DNA of 64,000 nucleotides from Chrysaora quinquecirrha (lineage: Eukaryota; Cnidaria; Scyphozoa; Semaeostomeae; Pelagiidae), in NCBI GenBank assembly GCA_014526335.1, contig JACTAT010000045.1, forward strand, positions 2,716,332 through 2,780,331, written 5' to 3'. The translations under genes were made by a program, and so were the position numbers. The notes beneath the pieces are model-generated. The model made no database searches. It saw only the letters and a program-made list of their open reading frames with translations, and was not told the DNA's origin. This document shows positions 1-10,600 of the stretch, piece after piece (within the stretch, counting starts at the first letter, position 1; every line of letters begins with the position of its first letter).

Positions 1-380
1 TTTATATGAAAATTATTTGATCCGCGAAAATAAGTTCCCGTGAAATTCCCTTCACCAACGAATCCGCGAAAAACCGCGAAAATAAATTCCGTTTTTTCCG
101 CGAAATTTCTGAGAAAAAATCCGCGAAAATAAGTTCCCGCGAAAATTAATTCCTTAAGGTAATAAATTTAATTCTTTAAAAAGTACAAAGTAAAAGAGTA
201 TAAAGTATTGTATTTTACACGACTTATACAGGCAATACTTGTCTAGTCAGATTATAAGCAAATTGATAGATTCCTCATTTCTTCCAAAATTCGAAAAACC
301 AGAGAAGGCAGTTTATAAGTTGAAAATTAACAAAATGAAAACCTGACAACATTTAGAAACGAGAACTATACTACACTTTT
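1..380. other. AT-rich sequence with CCGCGAAAA words
   Basis: Positions 1-150 repeat ATCCGCGAAAATAAGTTCCC-type words (ends of a dispersed repeat). Nothing else recognised; NOP53 should continue on the minus strand beyond the edge. Confidence 0.4.
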
Positions 381-394
381 TTTAAAGAAACAGA

Positions 395-715
395 TCATGC
401 AGTCAAGGTTCAAATCCCATCTATTGTGGTATGCCTGGAAAAATCTATTCTAGTGTTTCCCATTCGTGACAAATACTTACAAATAACAAATATGTATGGT
501 GCTGAAGAAGGCTCAACATAGCCGGAACAAAAAAAGTCAAACGGAGGAGAGCCTTTGGCTGTATGACTCAGAGAGCTACTCGGCGATTTCATTGAGCTCT
601 ATAGCTCCGTGGAAACATCGCTGGCTCTCTGATCATGCAGTCCGTATCCCATCTAGATTCCCTCTATTGTGGAATGCCACTTGTGAAAAAATCTTTTTTG
701 TAAAAGAAAGAGGTT
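395..715 (+). repeat. tRNA-derived SINE, copy 1 (with a duplicated 3' part)
   Basis: Contains an A-box-like TAGCTCCGTGG at ~600 and a decayed B-box region at ~640-660, preceded by a related AAGGTTCAAATCCCATCT at ~405-420. Shares long stretches with 10255-10460 and 55090-55330. Confidence 0.6.
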
Positions 716-1003
716 TTTAAGAAATTAGTGCTCAATTTTTTAAAAATTTAAGAAAGTTCAATACTGGATTCTTGAAATTAAGATAGCCCTGTTTCGCATT
801 TTCACTCTTAATGTTCTGTATTTTCACTCTTCTTCAGTTGTTCATTTATCTATTAAACGAGTCTTATGATTATTTCTTATATAAAGCATACTATTTGCTT
901 AGTACAGTGCCTTTAACTGTGCCTGCGCAGCGATACTGCATTCTGAAATTTTTGCTAGGCAAGCCACAAGAAATTTTTGGTACTGAAAACATGAAATAGC
1001 TAA

Positions 1004-1493
1004 GAGCCCGTTTCCATGACAGTTTTCAGACCGGTTTGAGTTTTAAGCCGAAATGAGTTCATTTCGGGGTTTACGAATCAAATTCGAATCTCGCGTGTGT
1101 TTACACGAGAGAGGACGAAATGAAACTCAAACCGGCATAAGTTCAATCCGCTTTTTCAAACCGGCATGAAATTTCAAGCCGGTATGAAATTTCGTTAAAT
1201 TTTCATGTAAACGGAGTTTTTCAGACCGGGGCGAAATGAAGTTGAATCATAGAAATAACAAACATTGCTTTCTTTTGTTTTGATGGTGGTGCTATTTTTC
1301 AAGCAAGACTGTCGACCAAATTGCACATGCATACCGATGCTTTATAGCTTTCACTTCCATCTCAAACCAGTTTGAAATCTTCATGTAAACGTAACGCAAA
1401 TTAGCAGATTTCTGTAAATTCGGACTGGTTTGAAACTTCAGGCCCGCGTGAGTTTCATTTCGGGTATCATGTAAATGAACGCAAAGAAGGCTC
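1004..1493. mobile_element. Inverted-repeat element with GCCCGTTTCCATG-type ends
   Basis: Left end GAGCCCGTTTCCATGAC, right end ATCATGTAAATGAACGC... closing in GGCTC. Inside are repeated words around TTTCAGACCGG and GTTTGAAATTTC. Likely a non-autonomous DNA transposon. Confidence 0.6.
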
Positions 1494-1543
1494 AAAAAAA
1501 CTTTTTTTTAAACAAAAAACGTGCAATTCAAAATAAAACCTAC

Positions 1544-1648
1544 ATTTTGTTTATATTCTTCTTGGGAAAGAAACTTGATCTTCTTGTCCAATTTTTCTTT
1601 GTCTTTTAAGATCTTGGTTTCTCGGTCTAAAGCTTGCTGAAGTAGTTC
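1544..1648 (-). CDS. NOP53: NOP53 exon 6 (charged helix)
   Basis: 105 bp, phase 0 on both sides, acceptor TCTTCTTAAG, donor GTAGGT. It starts ELLQQALDRETKI and continues as a K/E/D-rich amphipathic helix. In the family this helix directly follows the SYNP...HQ signature, as it does here. No further exon was found between 1543 and 1, so the rest of the gene is off the window. Confidence 0.85.
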
Positions 1649-4600
1649 CTTAAGAAGAGATAAAACAACTCCATTAATAAGGTATATTGCAACCACCTAT
1701 TGCAATGAAAATTCCGTCGAGGATGAAAAACATTTTTTCACGTCTTGTCCAAAATACTCCCCCTTACGTGATGATCTGTACCAGAATATTGGGCAATCTG
1801 TGAGGAATTTCAATCTTCTCCCTCAAGAACAGAAATTTGTCTTTTTGATGTCATGTGAGGATACTCAGATAATAAAATGGGTGGCGTGTCTTATCAAAAA
1901 TGCACCTGAGATGCGCTGATATCTTCGGACCCCGGTAACACTGCCACACCCCATTCGTTAGTCTTTTTTCTATTTTTGCTTATACATTAATTTTAGCTTG
2001 ACATTATTTAGTTATTCGTTTGCAGTTAGCCGGTTTTTTGAGTTTTTCTGCTGTTGTAACTTGTTTTCTTTTGTTAATTAATTAATTACACTTTAGCTTC
2101 ACCACGCTCCCAGTGTAGCATTTCAGTAATTGTTGAATTAATTTAAATTGAATATTCTCTCCTTAGCCTATCAAAAACAAGAGAAGAATCCGAAACAAAA
2201 CTAAATGCAGCAAACTGCTCTAGGTTACCTGATGACTGTCGTAATCTGGGTTGTATGATGCTCCAGAGTCACAAACTTCTACAGCCGGTATTGTTGAATG
2301 CTTTTCACCGACTGTCTTTGGCTTCTATAGGTAACAAAATTCATAATAAAATTATCAATAAATCACTTGGGTACTTAAGTCTTGCAGATTGAAGTCTTCA
2401 GGGACGCCGGAGCGATGGTAGGGCAAGGGGCGATTAGACAGGGAAATATCTGTGACAAACTAAGCAACTGCCTAATCACAAATTTTTCTTCTGATTCTGA
2501 TACTTTGAAGGTTGGAGATTCATTTTCCGAGATGGGCCCAAGTAAATTATTTTTAGAAAACACGTGATTCGTGACGTCATAAAACATAAAAAATCTAACA
2601 TTTGAGGTCAATTTCTCTCACTGTAAGTGTCATACAGTGAAACAAATTGCATATTCTGATAGCTCTAGGTAAGAGCTTTCGTTTGATGTATAGAAAGATC
2701 AGTTTTGGTGACACCAGCAATTTGGTTGATGACGTCATCAAATCCATAAACTACAGATATCTGCCGCTTTTTCGCGCCCGTCTGAGTTGAAGACTGTTGT
2801 TTATCGTTTTTATACTTATTTTAACACTATTTGTACATTTGATCTACGTTTGAGTCTATTTTACATGAGATTAGTAACAATTTCAGTTTTGTCGATGTCA
2901 GCAAATTGTCTGATGATGTCAAAAGTAGAATTATCTGTCGTTTTCATACTTTTTATGAATTACAGATGGTAAATAGTGTTTTCAAAACATAATTCACAGG
3001 TCGACAGGAGTATACAGTACACAGTACACAGATATGACTTGCTCACAGCACATCAATTGCCTCGAAAACGGCGTATAAATGGGAATAGAAGGGTTAATTG
3101 TTTTATGCATGGGGATAGCACTTTAATTAAAGAGCAGTTGAGTTTCAAAACGATGTTATCTTTTAAGGTAAGTGAAAAATGTAAACGCATGAATTTAAAC
3201 GTATTCTGGCAAGGAACATTCAACTTTCGCTCACAAATTATTTAGCTTACATTTGTGCAACTTGAAAGAACAATTTCAGAGAGCTAACAATCAGCAACCC
3301 CAGACGCAAGAGCGCCACAGATGTTCATTTGCATCCATAAACGACCTTAATATGGGAAAGTAGAATGACACCGAGGACAAGCATCTGCTTTGCAATAGAC
3401 AAAAGCTTGTCAACCCTCCGGTATTCGGCAAACAAACAGTAGCGTGGCTTTGCTCTCATCAACAGCGGCATTAATACCATGATCAAACTCTTCTGACAAA
3501 CAAACAAAGCAAAAGCAAGTCCTTAAAGAGCGATCAAAAGAACTGTAATTGTCGTTTCTCTTGCACCTTTTGCAGTGCTAAGCATTTCGAGGATTAAATT
3601 GCCACGTCTACATTTACAATGGCTTCCAGGAATGCCCCTTTGTCCTATCGATAGGCACCCTGACGCAGAGTGACAGGTAATTATTCTTCTATGCCAAGAA
3701 CGTTATGTCCCAGCCAGAGAAAGGTTACAGACTGCATAATGTGTGTGTGTGTGTGGGGGGGACAGCTTCCTGGTACGCCGGTACAGAGGACCCGGTATAT
3801 CTTACAAGAGGCTAAAAATGGACCTAGTACGGTATAAACGTAATCTTAAGATAGACTTGTCACTTGAGGGATGAGCGAAATCGCTCACATTCGGAAAATA
3901 AAGCTTGCAACTAATATGAATATTCACAGGCAAGTCCCCATGAAATCCACAATATGGTAATCAGCCAACAATTCAAGCAAGATGCCACTCTTTCTTTCGA
4001 AAAAGAGGTACGATCAATGTCGGCACAAAAGCACAGAGTTGTATTTTAATGTATCTAACTGTTCAGTAACAATGCCAGTATATAGTTAATATCAGCATCA
4101 CTGCATTAATGGTAATAGCATCAAAAGATGACACCGAGAATCCCGCAATAAATAGACAAAAAATGATGCTTTCTTTACAAGACTATTGTAAAAAAATTTC
4201 AGGGACTTCTCCTGGCGTTAGCTATGATCGCACAGCCTTCTTATTTTTGCTCAGCCCAGTCTAAATTGACCCAAAGTTTCTTAGACTTACTGGAACAACG
4301 AACGTCTGCCAAAATGGGAATAGAACATAAGCGGAGTTAGGGTATCGTCATCATCACATGAAATCTGTTTTCTGAATTTTTCGTTGAGACGTAAGTGGTG
4401 ATGCTCCATTTTTTAAATGCAAGTCACAATGTCAAGATGATGATTGGTATCTTCATGTGTAAGAAGAAGTTCTCCAATCATGTGGAATTTGATTTAGTTT
4501 TCCGTTTGATTGGTATCTTCGACGTTTTCATAAATGTTGTGTTTACTTTCCTGAAATTTTAACACATAAGCGATGCTTCTCTCTCAGACAGAAACAGAGC

Positions 4601-7600
4601 AAATATAGCTGAAGATAATGATGCACTTTTATCATTCACACTCAAACTAAATGGAAAACAAAAATAGCAACTAATTTCTAAATCTCTTAAATGCAGACGC
4701 AAAAGGTCTTTAAAGGTCTTTGAAATGGACAGGAATTTGTAGCTCCGAAGAAGTTGGAAATTAGAAAAACGTAAACGGATACACGACAACGGCTCATATA
4801 GTATCTAGCTCGCATGACATACAGCTCTCCTGGTTTATATTTGTGTAACGATTAGGTATGGTATCTTCTTTGCAACGAACCTTGACCGAAAGGCCTTAAA
4901 AGATAACACCGTTTTGAAACTCAACTGCTCTTTAATTAAAGTGCTAACCCCATGCATAAAACAATTAGCCCTTCTATTCCCATTTATACGCCGTTTTCGA
5001 GGCAATTGATGTGCTGTGAGCAAGTCATATTTGTGTACTGTGTACTGTATACTCCTGTCGACCTGTGAATTATGTTTTGAAAACACTATTTACCATCTGT
5101 AATTCATAAAAGTATGAAAACGACAGATAATTCTACTTTTGACATCATCAGACAATTTGCTGACATCGACAAAACTGAAATTGTTACTAATCTCATGTAA
5201 AATAGACTCAAACGTAGATCAACTGTACAAATAGTGTTAAAATAAGTATAAAAACGATAAACAACAGTCTTCAACTCAGACGGGCGCGAAAAAGCGGCAG
5301 ATATCTGTAGTTTATGGATTTGATGACATCATCAACCAAATTGCTGGTGTCACCAAAACTGATCTTTCTATACATCAAACGAAAGCTCTTACCTAGAGCT
5401 ATCAGAATATGCAATTTGTTTCACTGTATGACACTTACAGTGAGAGAAATTGACCTCAAATGTTAGATTTTTTATGTTTTATGACGCCACGAATCACGTG
5501 TTTTCTAAAAATAATTCACTTGGGCCCATCTCGGAAAATGAATCTCCAACCTTCAAAGTATCAGAATCAGAAGAAAAATTTGTGATTAGGCAGTTGCTTA
5601 GTTTGTCACAGATATTTCCCTGTCTAGATCAGGAACGTAAGGGCAATTGAGATAAAAAAATAGGGGGTTTGTTGGTACTCCCCCAGGAATTTTTTTGTGT
5701 CCACGCCCTATTGGCTTAAAATGCAACAAAAAGTTTCCAACGAGACTTAATCATGTTATTATACGACAAGTTTTGGCTATGTCTTCACATGCACGCATTT
5801 CGAATGGCATAATAACGGCGAAACATCGTATTTAACGTTGTGAAAGTCAATTACCGCTTTACATTGAAAGGGTACTATTGCCTGCCTTGCCCCCCTTAAG
5901 AAAGGACAGGAGGGGCGCCTGACCTCCCCCCGCGCCCCCCTCTCCGGCATCCCTGGAAGTCTTTTAAAATTGCGATAATATTTGATTCATTTCCAAACAA
6001 ACTTACTTTAGAAAAGCTTAAAGACCCTGAAAGAATGTCCGACCATGTTTATATGGTTCAATTTTGAAATTTTTTTTACTCATAGACAACTTCGAAACTG
6101 GATTTGAAAAATTTGCAGATGACGATGACTCGAAATCGGTTTTTGATGAGTTATAACGACTTGCTGCTTCAAAAGATATCTCTGTTTTCACTACAAAACA
6201 ATTACACGTATTTTCTTTTTATAAGAAACCCTTTATAAGAAACCCAGACTCTCGAATGGCCAAAAATTTAAGAAACTCCAGTACTGGAATTTTTTGACAT
6301 AGGAAAAATTTCACCACAGACAGCAAAATGTTCTTTTTATTCCTGTGTTTCGTCTGCAATAGCGTATTTCTGTGACAAGTACACAAACAGGAAACCCATA
6401 TGCATTTAAATACGATCGATAAAAGGGTTTGGAACATAATTCAGATAGAATAACTATGTTGCCAATATGGATGTTCAAGAAGCTCGTAAGAAACTTTCAA
6501 GACTCAAAATTTGAATATTTTAAGAAACTTTCAGTACTGGGTCAATTTTTTAGTTTCTTATAAAAAAATACGTGTATTAGCTTGAGTTCTGAAAGGTAGA
6601 ATGCGTACCAAAAGCAATGACCCTACTTAATATCTCACAGGCCCGATCTTAACCCCCCTTTCTTGAATCAAGAATATCTGCGGGTTGAGATAACCAAACT
6701 TTAAAAAACAAAGTCAAAATTCTTACCTTTGGCATTTTCTTGAAAGTATCTTGAAGCCATATGTTTTTAGGTTCTAAAAGATATCAAAATTGAAATGAAA
6801 TCCCCCAAAATACCTAAGACGTAAAGGCGTACGGCTAATTTAAGGCTTAAGGCCAATGGTTTATTTCCCACATCTCCTAATTCTAAACAGAAAATATCTT
6901 GAATAGACATTGAAATTTTTCTAAACTTCAAGATATCGAGTTTTTGTTGCAAACGTTGTATAAAACATCTCCAAATTGGACTAGGTGCAACGTTTCACTA
7001 TTCTAGCGATTGCGCTATTGGTGAAGCGGGGAGCGGCTCTTTTAACATACTGAGCGCTGGGGCATTTGCCCCACCAGACCCTATTGGCTGCCCTACCTCT
7101 GATCCTTGAAATCTTGGTTTTGTCCCACCAGTGATGGGCCCTTTTGACTTGGGAAGATTCAACTTTGGAAAGATTAGTGCATGATTAATTTGGTTACGGA
7201 AAGCCATCCAGAGTGACTCTAGACACAGAAAATTCCACAATTTTCCGGGGGAGAATGTCCTACGAGAAATCCTACGAGAAATTCTACAAGCGCGTGCCTT
7301 TGCTCCTTTGACACAAGTGTCTCATGTCAAATTTACTTCATTGCCAGGAAATAACATCTCCTCCAGTCAAAAGGTGTTTGCAGGTCCTTAAAATTACCAA
7401 ATTTCTAGGGCAATGGAGCATGAACTACCTATCATTCGCTTCCTTGGTATTGACCCTTGATGCTTATACAGAGGTAACTTTGTTCTCAGGGAATTGGGCC
7501 CTCCTGTTAATTTGGCCCACTAGTGAAATTTCCTTAAAAGATGCCCTGGGAGCCTTCAAAGTTCCAGATTCTATAAGGGCTTTGACCGTTAAAGGGGGCG

Positions 7601-10600
7601 GAAACTTCACATCCCTTTTGGCCAAAGCCCTTATTAAATCGTAAAATTTGAACACTCATAAAATAAATAATACGAGTGCTAAGATAGTAAAACTTAACAT
7701 AGTATACATGCATTTTTTCGCCTGGCACTCTAGACTACAGAATAAAAACGTCAGAAAAGATTGAAATAATTGACTAAGGAGTAATACCGACCTAGATGCT
7801 GATCGAAATGCACCAATCAGACAAGTGAAGCTGGGTTGACATTGTGTTTTGAACACCAATCAGCCCACGGAATACAGCGAGATGACCAATGGAACAAACT
7901 GACAACTACATGTGGAATACTAATCCAGCTTCAATTTTCTGATTGGTGCATTTCGATCAGCATCTTGGTATCTATTCCAAATTAGTAAATCGATAAGGCC
8001 TGTCTGTTTATAGACGGTGAAGTATCAGGAGAAAACAGCTTTTCTAAGTATGCCCGCCCAAAGATGTTTCTGCTTTTATCGAACAAAATTTTTAAGTTTT
8101 GTACACGTCAAATATTTTACATTCATTTTCAAAACATTGTGTTCGAAATTGTCCCACTCTAGAAACCGTTTTCAAATTATTACTTTTGTGGTTGCTGTGT
8201 AGATGGAAGGTCGACAGTTGAAAACACAGAGAAGTTATTGTGTTTCTATTTGAAAACGTATTTGCGTCTAGACGTGGTCTGAATGGCGTAGTCAGACAAA
8301 CAACATCGGAGGGGCAAAAGTAGACTTATTACCTTCTTCCCACTCTTTCGGATACAGCTATTAACAACTACAACAGCATGCAGCTGATTCCTCAGGAGCG
8401 GGGTGGTGGAGTGTGGGGAAGCATAGAATACCACGAATGTAATAAGTCTAGGGCAAAAGGGCAGGCTCAAAGAAACTTCGGGCGTGGTTTTAAGAACAAA
8501 TAACCAAGTCCTACCCCGTGACATTTTTTCACACCAGATTTAGCCTGTGTAAAATCCCATCTTTGTGATGATTTGGGGATGACTGTCCCCATGTCCCCCT
8601 TGGCTACACGCTTTTTTTATAAAGAACCAAGCTCAAGGCCTAGTTCTTAAAGTTCCTTATATTTTGCCCTCTTTTGAGAGGACTGTAGTTCCAAAAGTTC
8701 CTTAATAGTTCCCTAATTTTAACTGAACATACAGTTTAATGACTACCGTACAGAAACATTTGCATGTAAGCAAAGCTCGAGACTATACTCAAGGAAACAT
8801 TTGATACATGCGTAAGGTACAATTTATGTGATTTTCGACTGCAAATGAATGGAACGGGCTTTCTAATTCTGGATTGTTTGTGGTGATAAAAATATCCAAC
8901 AATGAAAAGTTCATTAGTGGTTTTCTCTGTAGTAGTATAAGTTCTTTAAATTTTCGGGCCTTCTACATGTAGGTTCCTTATAAAAAGAAGCGTGTATGCT
9001 ACCACGTTGTCTTAGTTACCCTCGTTTTGCTTTGTCCAGGCATCATTAGAAACTTTTGGAATTTTCGCTTGCTGTTTTAGTTCTTCTAATATCTCTTTCT
9101 TTCTTTTCATTTTTAGTTTATCTTTCTTTGGTATATATTCCTCTTCATCGGATGATTCATCTGCATTTGGAACTTTGGTTTTTGATTTTCTTGGGCCAGA
9201 TATATCTTTGCTCTCTCCTTTTTGAAAAAAATGTTGCTTGTTGAAACAATAAATGCTGAACTCCAATATTGTTGCATAAATTTAAAGAAAAGGTACCCTA
9301 ATGTAAAAGTTAATAACAAGTTTCTTTTTAATAGCGCATTTGCGAGAAATTTCAGAAGAAAAACGACAACTTTTATTTTTTATTCGGATTACTCAATCCA
9401 TCTTCAGTAAATGAGAAATTTTAAAAACCTAACACTATTAAAGTGTAAAGAACAAACTTTGTTTTTTACACTTTAATTTTAATTACGTTTTTTAGATTTT
9501 TCCTCTTTTGCCTCTTTAAATTATTAGTGTGATCTAGCTTTGTAATAAATTCAATATTTCTATTTTAAATTTTGCATTAATTTAAGATGGATTAGGTAAT
9601 CTGAAACATTTTTTTGTTCAAAAGTAAAAGTTTTCGTTTTTCTTTTGCAATAATAAAAGTATTCAAAAGTTTTAAAATTATTAGATTAATTAATTACAAA
9701 ATGAGACTCCAATATATAATCTCCAAAAGGTTGTTTTTAAGAACAGGACAGAAGACATGGTACCAACTGCACTGACATGTTTTCAAAAACTTGCATTTTC
9801 AAGTCAATGAAGAAATGTGTCAAAAGTTTTAGGTCTACATGTGCGCTTTTAGAATGTTTTGCCTGTCCACACAGAAAGGATAATATGACTTTTCCTGATA
9901 AATTTTGAATGTTGAAATTCAATACCAAGTAACTACTGAAATTTATTGTTATTGCTGCATCATATTCAAATGTTTTTTTGCATTTTCGGTGTCTACATTG
10001 GAAAATTGTGTTTCAATTAAAAAGTTGCATTTTCAAAGGATTCCAATTCGAAAACCATTTTCAAATGTTCAAATACTTGATGTCCATGTGGGAAAATTGC
10101 GTTTTCAAAAGATTCCAGTCAAGAAACCATTTTCAGATGTTTCTGTTTTCAGTCATAGATTTACCAGTGTCGCATAGAGGAGAAGAGGGGAAGGTAAAAG
10201 GGCAAAGACATTGTTGCTTTTTCATTTGGAAACCTATCTGTGTAGATATTTTTCATGTTTGGCAAACACTGGATAGATTGGCAAACTCAAGGGTGGGAGG
10301 AGAGCCCAGGGCTGTATGAATCACAGAGTTGCTTGGCAATTTCATTGAGCTCAAAAGCTCAGTGGAAACGTCATTGGCTATCTGATGATACAGTCCAGGT
10401 TGGAATTTCATCTATTGTGGTATGCCACTTGTGTAAAATTCATTGTGGTATGCCAAGTGTACTCTTAGGTGCCTAATTGCCGTCCCCCCCCCGCTAATTA
10501 TTTTTTGAAAATTTTTCCAACCCCCCCACTCTTATTAGGACCCCCCCGCTTATTAAATTTTTCAACTTCGCGTAAGTGACACGTATTGAAAATTCATACC

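Larger units (their letters stand above)
2435..5626. mobile_element. Foldback element with ~733 bp inverted arms
   Basis: Arms 2435-3168 and 4894-5626 are near-identical inverted copies starting TAGACAGGGAAATATC. The outer ends are flanked on both sides by GAT, a possible 3-bp target duplication. The arms hold short frames (such as one starting MFSKHNSQVD) that are mirrored in both arms. The 1.7 kb centre has no recognisable transposase, so the element looks non-autonomous. It lies in NOP53 intron 4. Confidence 0.8.

Noticed and set aside
2375..5650. Short mirrored frames in the foldback arms (e.g. starting MFSKHNSQVD)
   Set aside because: Present in both arms only because the arms are copies; no known domain, so not called as genes.
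7324..7655. Overlapping frames on both strands
   Set aside because: They mirror one another over GC-rich repeat words and match no family; likely repeat sequence in a NOP53 intron.
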